DNA of 64,000 nt, taken from Euptelea pleiosperma (Eukaryota > Streptophyta > Magnoliopsida > Ranunculales > Eupteleaceae). The position numbers and the translations under genes were made by a program. The stretch covers positions 13,758,138-13,822,137 of the forward strand of contig CM068544.1 of NCBI GenBank assembly GCA_035048495.1, read 5' to 3'. A model generated the notes under the pieces. The model made no database searches, was not told the DNA's origin, and saw nothing but the letters and a program-made list of their open reading frames with translations. Of this stretch, positions 44,455-56,038 are shown piece by piece (positions within the stretch are counted from its first letter, which is position 1; every line of letters begins with the position of its first letter).

Positions 44455-44513
44455 CTCTTCTTCTTCTTCTTCTTCTTCTTCTTCTTCTTCTTCTTCTTCT
44501 TCTTCTTCTTCTT
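44455..44513 (+). repeat. (CTT)n microsatellite, 5' LTR of E
   Basis: About 19 units; the 3' LTR copy (about 52308-52369) is one unit longer and accounts for the 3-bp length difference. Confidence 0.9.
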
Positions 44514-45982
44514 GCTGCCCGGACAGCAACACCAGAACCGTGCTGCCTCCTCCTCTATCACCGTCTTCTTCATCAAGTTATCGCCGGAGTTGCAGGTCTG
44601 CAACTCCGGCCATCTCCCCTTCTTCTTCTCTATTTCCTTCTCCTCTTTCTCCCTCGTCTGCCTGCACTTAAGGCATTCCTGAAACCGTGCATCATATCGC
44701 AGCCATCACCCCATCCACGAGTTGCAACCAGCAACGCCCCTCCACCACCGTCTTCTCCTTCCTCCTTACAACGCCTCACCTTCCCTTGGAACGGCGGTGA
44801 CTGTTCTTCCAACAGCCACCATCGTTTCCATCTCTTCTCTTTTGATGGATCTGGATCATCTTCTCCATTGGAAAAGGAGGAAGACGTCCACTATTGCTGG
44901 CTTACAAACAGATCTCGATCGGTTGATGATCTCTCCACTCTCTCCTTCACGCACAGCTGCCCTCAACTTGCGTTCTACATCCAGCCACTTGTAGCCACCG
45001 TCTCATGCGCCACAGCCATCGTTTCATGCACCACAGCCGTTAGCTTCCATCCCTACGCCTGTTCCACCGCTCAAAACAGTCATCTCTCCACCGTCCTCAC
45101 CTTTGCACACCACGGTGATCTTCATACCGTGGAGCACATCAGCAACCACAAACGTTGCTGCCTCCTCCGCCATCTCACAGGAAGAACCTCACCATCACGA
45201 TCTCTCACAGGAGATTGGCTGCCTCTACGTGCATCAAGTGAGTCCAAGTCAGTTGCAGCAACGTGCTGCTACCCTCAACGCCTCCACTAGCCTACCTCCA
45301 CGCATCCATCACCGGAATCCACCATCTTCTCACTGTTCTGGTATACCAACCAGCAACACCAGTCACCCTCACCTTGATGCCTCCATCTTTCTGCAACTCA
45401 CATGCAACTCAGCTTGCACAACGGCCATCACCCACCGTAAGATCACGAGGTAACCCTATCTCTCTAGGTTTCTCTCTCTAAAACCCTCTATCTCTCTCTA
45501 AGTCATTTTAGGTCTTCTCTCACTTTCTCTCTCTAGACCTTCTCTCACTATTTCTTTCTCTCTCTATTCCTTTACGAATGCTTTATAGATTAGCTTTCTT
45601 CTTGGCATATTTATTTCAGAAGTTATGTAATTGACAATTTTATTAGATTAATGGATGATTTCAATGTTGGTTATTATGATTTTGCTATTTCGCATTAGTT
45701 AGGTTATTAATTTCATGGCTCTCTCTCTAAATCAAAGCATATTTTAATCCGATCTATCCACCACTCTCACCCCACCATCATTCGCATCAATTTCTATGGA
45801 AAAATCTGTCATTTTATGTTCTTATTTGCGCTAATCCGACTAATCCCGAGTGCGGATCGACATCCGACACGAGCCACTGTGCAAAATTGCTCATTTTACA
45901 GGTTAAAAGTCTCGGATAAATTAAAAATGTGTTGAAGTTAGGGTTTCCGTAACCAACGACGCGGAAAAACCCTACTTTCAAA

Positions 45983-46000
45983 TGGCGCCGTTGCCGGGGA
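45983..46000 (+). promoter_or_regulatory. Primer binding site of element E (exact tRNA-Asp complement)
   Basis: TGGCGCCGTTGCCGGGGA, 18 bases, two bases after the LTR. It matches the complement of the plant tRNA-Asp 3' end in full, unlike the variant PBS in A and B. Confidence 0.92.
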
Positions 46001-46070
46001 AGGTGAGGCGTTGTAAGGAGGAAGGAGAAGACGGTGGTGGAGGGGCGTTGCTGGTTGCAACTCGTGGATG
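45997..46070 (-). repeat. 74-nt exact inverted copy of the E LTR placed against the PBS
   Basis: The stretch is the exact reverse complement of 44712-44785 in the 5' LTR (also present in the 3' LTR). It overlaps the last four PBS bases (GGGA) and ends where the normal leader sequence AATTTTAACCC resumes. The roughly 600 bp of leader found in A at this point is missing. Confidence 0.93.
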
Positions 46071-47231
46071 AATTTTAACCCATCTCGAATTTGGAAACTC
46101 ATTCAAAAACTTGCCTAAATTCAGTGCTTGTTCAGTGAACCCTAAAAAGGCAAGGATCTTCCAAATAGAATCCCACATACCTAGACCCTGCGATCTAACT
46201 GTTTCTGCAGGAACACGATCCAGTGTGGGTAGAGAGCGAAAGCTCAAAGAGGTGGAGTCGGGCCCAAGCCCATTAGGATACCCCTCTCTAACCCACGGAG
46301 GCGACCCCGTGGCGTGGCCCACGGGAGGTAAGTCTCTATCCTCGCCTTGAGTGCGATACAGAGCATATTGGGTGCATCATTGCCGCTTGTCTATTTGCTT
46401 TCGCATCCATATTCTTCGACTTGCGTGGCGTGGCCGTTAATCAATCAACTCTAAGAGAGCAGACCCAGCTCCAAATTGAAACTGGTGGGATTTCATCACC
46501 CACCTCATCATTCCAACTGATTTGATCCCAAGGCTCCATTTAATTAAAAAGAATCAAGAAGTAGAGCCAATTAGCCCGGTGTTCGAGGAAAAATCCACAC
46601 AAAGCGAACCCGCTTAACATCCAATCGAAATAAGACCACGAGCGCGGGTCCCTGTTGTCTAACACACCCATAAGTCCCTGCTACTCAAGTACACTGAGCT
46701 CGATGTGGCATCTTGGACTATTCGGCGGTTAGTTGCGTGTGGACTAGGAACACGCACCAACCCTAGCTTAACCCGAGGGAACACTCTTCTTATACACTTG
46801 ACCAATCCGGTTAGTCTGGGACGTACTTAAGACAGCCATTGTGCCGCACGTCTGTCTAGGCTTCGGATTGCCTTGTTGTTGACTAGAGTTAGTACTAAAG
46901 GATTCGCTCTGAAGAGTGTAGCCTGGTGAGAACCTCTGAGTGCATACAGTTAGTCTGGCGGCTAAAAGATAAACCAGTGGTCCGCCCACTGTCATAATCT
47001 ACTCTAGCCCCAAACTAACAAGATAATGCCTAAAATATATCCTGCTTGTTTAGAATAGGATTATCTGTGCTTGGTGTGCATCATTTAGAATCACTACTCC
47101 AGTGTCTCCTTTTGGCAACTTTTTGCCAAATCTTGGGCTTGCTTTTTCAAGTAGGAGCCCGGTTGGACCTGCCTTAACCTTTTACTGACTCGATCTGAGA
47201 GTTAGTCCACCGCACCCCTCTATCGCCTCTA
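46071..47231 (+). other. Untranslated leader of element E
   Basis: Close to 5021-6178 of A. It contains the exon-like segment (46211-46327), the CAGTGG/CCACTG hairpin (46975-46991) and the gag start. No gene. Confidence 0.75.
46211..46327 (+). other. Exon-like 117-nt segment in the leader of element E
   Basis: CTGTTTCTGCAG precedes it and GTAAGTCTC follows. Same length as in A and B. Confidence 0.5.
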
Positions 47232-49085
47232 ATGGCAGATGAACGGCCTCTGTATGAGACCTACTACAGTTTCTGTGAGAATCGAGGTGATCACTCTCAA
47301 CAATGGTATGACAATTCTGCGTATCATCATGATACTCCAGTCTCGCACACTTCTACAGGGTATGATAATCACCGAGATCCGGAGTACAATTCTATACTCC
47401 AAGGGCTTAAAAATTCAGTCTCTGCCCTTCGTGCCGCAGTCCAGCAACCTGTGTACCATTCCCAGTCTGTAGGATATTACCCTCCTATCCAGCAAGATGT
47501 CTGTACCTTTCCATCTCCAATGCAGACATCCTATGACAACACTTATTATCAGGATAATAGGAGTCACCATAACTTTGGTTGGGAACAGTCTGCCCTCCCG
47601 CAGCAACTGCCGCAGGATAATTATCCTTCCGGGTTCCATCAACCCAATGGAGAGTATGACTGGCAATACTCGCAATCCCAGTACCCGTCATATCCACAGA
47701 ATGACTATTCTGCTCAACAGTGGGCCCCTCAGGATTTTCAGAGTCAGCAACTAGTCCCAGACTCCACTTTGCCTTACAACTTTCATACCCAGTCGGACTA
47801 CAATCAAGAGGTAGCACCTCAGCTCCCCTTGGCTGAACCACCTCCGTTGGATACTAAACCCGGTCTAGAGGACCTTCTCTCTCAGTACATTGCCCAGCAA
47901 CAACAGTATTTCCAAAGTCTAGAGAACCAACAACAGCAATCTATGGAGAGCTTGGAGCAACGTCTAGTTCAATTAGAAAATGAGAGAGAGGAAGTCAACT
48001 TCACTAGTCCACCGATAGCTTATCCTGAGGAGAATGATATGGCCACTGTCTATAATGAGGAGCCGCACAATTGGACCCAGTACCGGCATTGCGAGGAAGA
48101 AATAGAAATTGTACCCACCCCTAGATCGAGCCAGACTATTGAGGAGCCAGTATTTCTTTCTTCGGTGCCTTTAAAAGCACCACATCCTGAACCTACCTCA
48201 GCGCAACCTATTTTTCACTCTCCCACTGCTGCTTCTACCCTGGACTCTGAAGATGATCATCATGACACTGAGTTTTGTCTCGATCGTAGGATCCCTGCTG
48301 TCATAGATCTACCGTTCCTCCCCACCTCCCTTGGATTGTGCAACAATTGTGATGAACCCGAGTCTCAATCTTTGGTGCCCTTAACAGCACCAACTTCTGG
48401 ACTGAGCACAGAGGAACTTAGTCCCATCTCTATCTCTGATAATTCTCTCTCTACTCTGAATGCAGACATTCCCACCGTAGAGCCGTGTCTAGAAAATGGG
48501 CCTCCCGCTATCCTGGACCTACCGATCTCCACCCAGGAGGAACATACTGAGTGCAGGGATTGGAACATCCCTATCACATCAGGAAACATCGAGAAAGAGG
48601 TCAACAGTTTTCACCCGTCACCCTACGTCGATGTTGTTGATGAACCATATGTCATTGAGAGTCTAATTCAGGACTCTCCAGAGGATAATTTATCCAAGTG
48701 TCATGCACACTGTGAGTTTGACTTCATCTCGAAGTCCAATATTTCCGGTATTACTGATCTGCAGGAGTCTGCTCCATTCAGATACATTCCCGCAAAACTC
48801 AATGAGTTTGCGGCTCTGCTAACCACGGTCAGAGAACCCACTACTACTCCCCTCTCAGTCTTTACTGCGAAGCTTCTATCCCTCCCCGCTGAACTAAATG
48901 TTTTTGCGGGTCTGCTCAGAGAACCCACTCCTACTCTCCTCTCAATCTTTACTGAGAAGCTTCGATCCCTCCCAGATCAACTCCGTGCTTTTGCCGGGCT
49001 ACTCCGAGAGCTCAATGCCCTTCTCTCAATCTACACTGAGAAAGACCTGTTCTACACAGGTATACCTAGACAAGGGATAGGATAG
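47232..49085 (+). CDS. Gag-derived protein of element E, relative of the 606-codon ORF of A
   Basis: 617 codons, intact, start MADERPLYETYYSFCE. Same order as the product of A: short Gag N-terminus, Q/Y/S-rich low-complexity stretch, KPGLEDLLSQYIAQQQQ with a likely coiled coil, two degraded protease-tail segments (RRIPAVIDLPFLPT and CLENGPPAILDLPI), VESLIQDSPEDNL, and three C-terminal repeats ending LLSIYTEKDLFYTG. Compared with A it has an extra EIVPTPRS-type stretch and many substitutions without loss of frame. No capsid, CCHC knuckle, protease DLGA or pol. If translated it is the only protein this element makes. Function is unknown. Confidence 0.85.
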   Translation: MADERPLYETYYSFCENRGDHSQQWYDNSAYHHDTPVSHTSTGYDNHRDPEYNSILQGLKNSVSALRAAVQQPVYHSQSVGYYPPIQQDVCTFPSPMQTSYDNTYYQDNRSHHNFGWEQSALPQQLPQDNYPSGFHQPNGEYDWQYSQSQYPSYPQNDYSAQQWAPQDFQSQQLVPDSTLPYNFHTQSDYNQEVAPQLPLAEPPPLDTKPGLEDLLSQYIAQQQQYFQSLENQQQQSMESLEQRLVQLENEREEVNFTSPPIAYPEENDMATVYNEEPHNWTQYRHCEEEIEIVPTPRSSQTIEEPVFLSSVPLKAPHPEPTSAQPIFHSPTAASTLDSEDDHHDTEFCLDRRIPAVIDLPFLPTSLGLCNNCDEPESQSLVPLTAPTSGLSTEELSPISISDNSLSTLNADIPTVEPCLENGPPAILDLPISTQEEHTECRDWNIPITSGNIEKEVNSFHPSPYVDVVDEPYVIESLIQDSPEDNLSKCHAHCEFDFISKSNISGITDLQESAPFRYIPAKLNEFAALLTTVREPTTTPLSVFTAKLLSLPAELNVFAGLLREPTPTLLSIFTEKLRSLPDQLRAFAGLLRELNALLSIYTEKDLFYTGIPRQGIG

Positions 49086-51054
49086 TTGTCTTCGTTCCAC
49101 CTTAGGTGTCAGGAAGACTGCAGATTCACTCAGTCTCCATGAGTTTTATCCTGGTTGGGGGTACTTGATATACCCCCGTCATGTCTGGCTGAAGACGTAA
49201 AACTTAGCGCTTTCGGAAAGGCAATTCCGGTATTCCTAGAGTACATGAGTCTCATGCATTTGTTATTACTGTTATATCTCTGGAAATGCAGGTACATTCA
49301 GTCTTCCGATCATCAGGTACCACACACTGTCGAGTTTCTGCCGACTTGGTAACATCCTTCCTGAATCTTTGCATCATCATCTCTGATTTGTTATCATTTT
49401 ATGTCCCAGTATTGAGCACCGAGGACGGTGCTATATTTTGGTTGGGGGTGGGTATTTACCAAAACTCATGTCTTTATAAATAAATAAATAAAAAAAAAAA
49501 AAAAAAATTTCCTTTTTTGGGTGATTTCCGATGTTCTCCAAAAGTTTTCTAGAATTTCAAAAATGTGTCAAATACCCTGACTTTGATTAGCTAAAAACCT
49601 TCGTTAAGTCAGTATTGAGGATGTCAATTTTTGTTTAAGGTTAGCTTTGAGTCAAGTCAAGCGTGGCTACAGCAGTTTTGAAAACTTAGAAAAACTCAGA
49701 TTCGGCACAATTGTACACTATCAATATCAGAGTCATCCTAAGTTTAGAAATTCTAGAGATCCTGCGAGAATAATTGTGGAGACCTAACCCAGTAAGCTTT
49801 CGAGCCTTTAATCATTTTAGAGAGTATACATTAATCCTGAGTCACAAGATGACTCACTATTCTTCATGCCCGCAATATTCGTTGAGAGATCTCATTATCT
49901 TTTGCTTCGATCATAAAACTCGGAACGACATCAACATTGGATTACTACGACAGAACCTTCTCTGTATCCAGTCAAGACAGTATACATGATAGTGCAAACC
50001 CTAGAAAATGATTTAGGCCATTTTTCTGAACCATTCAGCCTTTTTTACTCACCTGAATTATACTTCACTAGAAACCCCTTGAGCCGTTCTATAAAAGCCT
50101 TTTATTTGCAAACCCATCAACCTAAAATCCAGTCCAGCTATGAAACATGACTGGCTACCCTTATTTTGAGATGGACAAAAGAATAACTGATGTGGGTGTA
50201 CCGTGAAAAAGAAAAGTAAAGAAGAAGAATCAAAAGGAAAAGAAAGTGGTTCAAGCTGAAAACAAAATATGAAAAGAAAGTATGAAGAAGAGCTGAAAAG
50301 AAATTGAGCAGTCTCAGAAATATCAAGAAAAAGAGAAAAATACGAAAAAAAAAAAAGGAAAAAGAACCAGATAATGGTGTTACGTCGCAGGAAAAATTCA
50401 AGAAAATGGCAATATCCTCTCAAGATCTTTGAAATCCTGTATTCCTTTATCTCTCTACACCTGACCTAAGCCTCATTACAACCCAGGAAAGTCCTACTTG
50501 ATTCTAGGATAGTACGATCATAAAATGTGGAGATTGGAGAAGGGGAAGCTATAGAGTTTGATCTGACGTTCTCGAGTGAAGTGGTATTCCAATCATGAGA
50601 TCTTCTTCTGTTAAAGATGTCCTTCCTTCAAATAAAACATATGTGAGATCTTTTGCCTCTTTATATTAAATACATCTCCTCACATATAAATTGAGAGAAA
50701 AGAAGAAAACCCTTCTTGTGTGATTCTATTCTGAGTGCTAAACATGTGAGATTTGAGGTCGAGGCAGAAAAACTTAGAGGTGATCTGGAAATCTTTACTG
50801 TCGGATGATGAGAATGTTGAACACACACACACGCAGAGTCTGACTATTCTGGGTCATGATTATCAGTCTGTAGTCTTGCCAAGACTCTCCAACTCTTCGC
50901 TAGCACGTAACTATTTTTGCATCCATTCAATTATTTGACGAACGATGTTTTCCCTGAGCTAATATGAAAAAGTGTGCAGCATGTGCAGAGCCCTTTTAAG
51001 CTCATTTATTTCGCACTAATTGCCAAGGATTGGCAATATGCTGGTTGGGGGTTG
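49086..51054 (+). other. Conserved 3' non-coding region of element E
   Basis: Same sequence landmarks as in A: GGGGGTA/TACCCCC dyad near 49157-49177, AGCACCG hairpin at 49415-49432, GGTTGGGGGTGGG near 49440, A run near 49491, TGAGTCA dyad near 49839, purine-rich block near 50200-50365, CA repeat near 50821. No credible ORF. Confidence 0.75.
51043..51054 (+). promoter_or_regulatory. Polypurine tract of element E
   Basis: GGTTGGGGGTTG directly before the 3' LTR. Confidence 0.8.
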
Positions 51055-53836
51055 TGATATTCGCTCAAAAGTGCTTATTTTAAGCAATTATCCTGTAGCG
51101 TTATTGCATTCTCCCACGTTAAAATACTCTATTTATCTACTTTTCTACGTAAGAGTCTCTTCTGTTGCGTAGAACACACTTTTCTGGACGAAATGGTATA
51201 TTTGCATGCATTAAACACATTTTCGGAAGTCTAGATATTAAGCCGTTCTGATAAAGTCTCATTACGCGCTTCTTCTGTCGTAGGAAACCCCGATGGGACG
51301 ATTCTCGAGACTTGTGGGCCCAAATCGATCATGAGAGCCCATTATCAAAGCTTAAAGAGCCCACATGCTATGACTAGAAGATATGGGCCAAATATGGGCT
51401 GAATCAGAGGACCAAAAAGTCGGCCCAAATAACGAAGAGAGCAGGAGAGCCAATGACCAAGAGACGAACCAAAGCGTTTAAAGCCACATGAGTCAGCAAA
51501 GAATGATAGTCGACTCTACTGGAGAAGCGTGAGGATGGTCACAGTGAAGACCAGGGTTCCAGACCCTCCGCCAGTGCTTTTTTCCATTTTTTTGATACTT
51601 TTTCTCTCATCTCTCCTTATTCTCTCTCTCTCTTCATCTCTCGGTCCTCGAATCTACTGACCTAACCCCAGAACTCCTACCCATCACCTCTATCTCATCT
51701 CCCTTAGCTTTCTGACCGTTGGATCTTCCATCGGACCGTTGGATCTTCAATTGGACCGTTGGATCTCTCTAGATCCGTCGATCTACCAATCTGGGTCCCA
51801 ATCAAGTCACCATCCATCCGATCGCCTTCAGAATGCCTGTCACATCATCTTGTGAGACGATGGACATCATCAGTCCATGTGGGCCAGTAGCCGGGCCCAT
51901 CAGCATCGACCCGCTGTCCGACCAGTTAGTGGACCCCGCGAATTTCAAAAATAATTTTAATTAAATGGGGGGTCCACTAATTGGGGAGATTCCCCATAGA
52001 AAAGTAGGTTTTTACTTAAAAAAAAAAAAAAAAAAAAAAAAATTTAAAAATTATTTTTCTTATTTTTTTTATTCAAAAAATCCCCTATTTCCATTAAAGG
52101 AAATAGGGAGCTTTAAAAGGAGAAGGATAGGGGTTCATTCGAACCCTAATCCCCCCCCTTTCTCTTCCATTCTCTTCCCCTATCAATCCCGCACAGATCT
52201 CTTCTCCTTCTGGCCCCATCTTCCCTTCTTCTTAATTTTTTTTTTCTTCTTCTTCCTCCTCATCTTCGCCGGAGTTGCAGGCAGCAACTCCGGCCATCAA
52301 GGTCTTCCTCTTCTTCTTCTTCTTCTTCTTCTTCTTCTTCTTCTTCTTCTTCTTCTTCTTCTTCTTCTTGCTGCCCGGACAGCAACACCAGAACCGTGCT
52401 GCCTCCTCCTCTATCACCGTCTTCTTCATCAAGTTATCGCCGGAGTTGCAGGTCTGCAACTCCGGCCATCTCCCCTTCTTCTTCTCTATTTCCTTCTCCT
52501 CTTTCTCCCTCGTCTGCCTGCACTTAAGGCATTCCTGAAACCGTGCATCATATCGCAGCCATCACCCCATCCACGAGTTGCAACCAGCAACGCCCCTCCA
52601 CCACCGTCTTCTCCTTCCTCCTTACAACGCCTCACCTTCCCTTGGAACGGCGGTGACTGTTCTTCCAACAGCCACCATCGTTTCCATCTCTTCTCTTTTG
52701 ATGGATCTGGATCATCTTCTCCATTGGAAAAGGAGGAAGACGTCCACTATTGCTGGCTTACAAACAGATCTCGATCGGTTGATGATCTCTCCACTCTCTC
52801 CTTCACGCACAGCTGCCCTCAACTTGCGTTCTACATCCAGCCACTTGTAGCCACCGTCTCATGCGCCACAGCCATCGTTTCATGCACCACAGCCGTTAGC
52901 TTCCATCCCTACGCCTGTTCCACCGCTCAAAACAGTCATCTCTCCACCGTCCTCACCTTTGCACACCACGGTGATCTTCATACCGTGGAGCACATCAGCA
53001 ACCACAAACGTTGCTGCCTCCTCCGCCATCTCACAGGAAGAACCTCACCATCACGATCTCTCACAGGAGATTGGCTGCCTCTACGTGCATCAAGTGAGTC
53101 CAAGTCAGTTGCAGCAACGTGCTGCTACCCTCAACGCCTCCACTAGCCTACCTCCACGCATCCATCACCGGAATCCACCATCTTCTCACTGTTCTGGTAT
53201 ACCAACCAGCAACACCAGTCACCCTCACCTTGATGCCTCCATCTTTCTGCAACTCACATGCAACTCAGCTTGCACAACGGCCATCACCCACCGTAAGATC
53301 ACGAGGTAACCCTATCTCTCTAGGTTTCTCTCTCTAAAACCCTCTATCTCTCTCTAAGTCATTTTAGGTCTTCTCTCACTTTCTCTCTCTAGACCTTCTC
53401 TCACTATTTCTTTCTCTCTCTATTCCTTTACGAATGCTTTATAGATTAGCTTTCTTCTTGGCATATTTATTTCAGAAGTTATGTAATTGACAATTTTATT
53501 AGATTAATGGATGATTTCAATGTTGGTTATTATGATTTTGCTATTTCGCATTAGTTAGGTTATTAATTTCATGGCTCTCTCTCTAAATCAAAGCATATTT
53601 TAATCCGATCTATCCACCACTCTCACCCCACCATCATTCGCATCAATTTCTATGGAAAAATCTGTCATTTTATGTTCTTATTTGCGCTAATCCGACTAAT
53701 CCCGAGTGCGGATCGACATCCGACACGAGCCACTGTGCAAAATTGCTCATTTTACAGGTTAAAAGTCTCGGATAAATTAAAAATGTGTTGAAGTTAGGGT
53801 TTCCGTAACCAACGACGCGGAAAAACCCTACTTTCA
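51055..53836 (+). repeat. 3' LTR of element E
   Basis: 2782 bp, nearly identical to the 5' LTR. It ends CCTACTTTCA and is followed by TGAGC. Confidence 0.95.
52308..52369 (+). repeat. (CTT)n microsatellite, 3' LTR of E
   Basis: One unit longer than the 5' LTR copy. Confidence 0.88.
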
Positions 53837-55623
53837 TGAGCGAATATCAACGTGCTCTATTCTCTTCCATGTTCGGCCTCCTTAACTTACAACTAGCAGG
53901 CTGGATCTTGATCTCCACCACCTTTTCATGCAAAGCAGATCCACTGATCTGATGGTTCCTCCACCAACGGCCATCCTCATCATCTAATATCAACATTGTT
54001 GCCCCTCTCTTGGGCAGCAACGTAGGTTGTTCTCCCCACCATTCCTCCACCTTTCCAACAACAACAACCTTCTGTCTCCTCCTTCATCGTAGGCAGCAAT
54101 GTTGCTACACCTCTTTGCCTCTACCACCTGCAACTTCACTAAGTTGCAAGCCATCCTTTGATCCTCCCTTTGAGCAATCACCTTCCTCGTCTTCTTCATC
54201 CTCTTCACATCTTCCTACCGGAGTTGCAGCCTGCAACTCCCGGTAGCACAACTTCAACAGCACCTGCTGGTGTGTCCCTCACTAGACCCAAGCTTCCTTG
54301 CTGGGCAACCTCCTTACGGCTCAACCTTGCTGCCAAATCGGGCTCCTCTTCTCTGCCGGCCAAACTAGCAAACCTGCAACTTCCGACGAGTTTCTCCTCT
54401 TCTTCAGGAGGTCCTTTTCCCTGTACCAAATCGGTAACTTACGGATGTAGGAACACCTGCAACTTCAGCATCCACGTGAAGACCTGCTAGTGCGTCTTCA
54501 TTTCTTACGCCTCAACTTGCTAGTGTGTGTTGTTCTTCCACCTCATCAACAGTTTCAGATCACTCCGGGAGCCAACATGTTGCTCCACTAATGGTTTGCG
54601 CCGCTGCCCCCCTTCATCACCGTTGCACAGAGGTACAACACCATCTTGCTGCCCACTCTTCCTCTCCTTCTTCTTCTCCACGATCGGACCTGTGCACACC
54701 TCCGTCCATCCCCTATTTTTCCTCCACCATCCATGCGCGTACTGCTCCTTTCAAATCTCCCCGCCGCTGCACATACCAGCAACCTTGCTGGTTTTCCTTC
54801 AACCATCTCCACCTTCTTCTTCTTCAAATCTCCATTCACCGGAGTTGCAGACCAGCAACTCCGGCCATTGCCTCCTTGTGCTAAGTTGCAGATCTCCTCC
54901 TTGGAGAACCAGCAGGCGATCTCCTTGCTGGCTGAACACCAGCCTGCAATACCGGTGAATGGTGGCCATTCCACGATCTGGAAGTGAGGCGTATCCTCCA
55001 ACGTGCTCTAGCCTCCTTCTCCGGCCTCACCTGGTTCTCCCCTCTCCTTTGCACGGTCTGCCAATACTCAATTCCTTTCACCATCATCTTCTTTCCGGCC
55101 ACCTGCAACTCTGGCCAGTCACAACAAATCGCCAGCCACCTTCAACGCAACCTGCAACGCCCTCCTTGACCATGCTTCTCCACGGCCAACCACCTGCAAG
55201 TTGGGTTCCCCCACTGCCATGTAGCACTTTGGAGAGCTTCTCCTCCCACGTGTGTTCTGTCTGTGTGCCTCCATCATACAGAATAGTCCGTGTTGTCTCC
55301 CCTGAGCAGCAAGGCCATGCACACTCTTGGGTTCCCTCACCTGCGCATGCAGCCTGATCTCCTCCAAGGCAACGACTCAGCACTCCAAGGTGCATCTTCT
55401 CCTCCATTCCCTTGTCCAACCTGCTCCACCATGCAGCCACCACATACATTCACCTCCTCCTCCATGCAAGCATCGCATGTGCCCCTAGTGCAAACTTACC
55501 GGGGCCGATCCGATCAATGGTAAGTGTTTGAGGTTAGTTTCTCTCTCTAGAAATTACTTTCTCTCACTAGTGCCATTTTCTCTCTTCTTCTACTTTCTCT
55601 CTCTAGATCTCCTCTCTAAATGA

Positions 55624-55820
55624 CATGGAAGGGATGTGACATCCCTAATTCCATGTTCTCTCACTTTCTCTCTCTAGGATTTCTCTTCTCTCTAAAAATC
55701 TTAGTTTCTTTCTCTAACGGACATGGAAGGGACGTCTCATCCCTAAACCTGTGTCCTAACCCTCAATTTCTCTCTCTAGACTGCATGGAAGGGACGTGAC
55801 ATCCCTAATCCCGTGTTCTC
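55624..55820 (+). repeat. Three CATGGAAGGGAYGT repeats in LTR G
   Basis: Copies start at 55624, 55722 and 55784. In the first, AGGGATGT and ACATCCCT form a 17-base dyad (55630-55646). The third keeps near-complementary arms; the second has lost them. They sit among TCTCTCTCTAG runs after the donor-like site. Confidence 0.75.
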
Positions 55821-56038
55821 TCTCTAGAGTGAGATTTCTCTCTCTAAGTCTATTTTCTCTCTCAAGATCCTCTCACTACATTCTCAGGCCGATCGCCTAT
55901 TCACTTGGTCGACTCCTTTCGGCGAGTGAAAAGGTGAGCTTTTTAGGGCACATTATAGTACATTAGCCAATTCACATCTACCTTGTCGGCCGGTAAGAGT
56001 CGATGTGGATTCCATGATTGAGCAGCATTCCATGAAAT

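Larger units (their letters stand above)
43202..45980 (+). repeat. 5' LTR of element E
   Basis: 2779 bp. In order: the common start, GGCCCA-rich U3, three 20-bp MYB-like repeats (43861-43910), the pre-TATA dyad (44230-44255), TTTAAAAG near 44259, the hairpin at 44415-44441, a CTT run, the hairpin at 44583-44610, and a donor-like GAGGTAAC near 45448. The 392-codon frame at 44112-45290 crosses the promoter and hairpins and is judged non-coding. Confidence 0.94.
43202..53836 (+). mobile_element. Element E: complete non-autonomous Athila-related element
   Basis: 10,635 bp with duplication TGAGC (43197-43201, 53837-53841). LTRs are 2779 bp (43202-45980) and 2782 bp (51055-53836). The visible differences are one extra CTT unit and one C/T change (43899 versus 51752), so E is very young. 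The interior has an exact tRNA-Asp PBS, a short leader starting with an inverted LTR piece, one 617-codon ORF, the conserved non-coding tail and a polypurine tract. From about 46071 the interior is nearly the same as in A, yet the LTR cores of E and A are unrelated. Confidence 0.95.
40709..53849 (-). mobile_element. F: minus-strand solo LTR with duplication ACGTG, split by element E
   Basis: TGAAAATAG at 40709 to GAATATCA at 53849, flanked by ACGTG at 40704-40708 and 53850-53854. The LTR itself is 40709-43201 plus 53842-53849, about 2501 bp. Element E is inserted eight bases from its outer end. A hairpin lies at 41859-41885 and MYB-like triplets near 42501-42553. Confidence 0.92.

Noticed and set aside
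44112..45290. 392-codon ORF in the LTR of E, with a 393-codon twin at 51965-53146
   Set aside because: It starts upstream of the TATA region, runs through the palindromes and a CTT repeat (poly-leucine), and matches no family. Stop codons are rare because the strand is C/T-rich. The twin is only the other LTR.
45983..46000. tRNA-Asp gene fragment
   Set aside because: Only the 18-base primer complement is present at the normal PBS position; no tRNA body.
54527..55523. Possible captured gene in LTR G (several ORFs of 113-143 codons)
   Set aside because: Open frames on both strands overlap, none has a recognisable motif, and the shared peptide GVAACNSG is just the translated hairpin.
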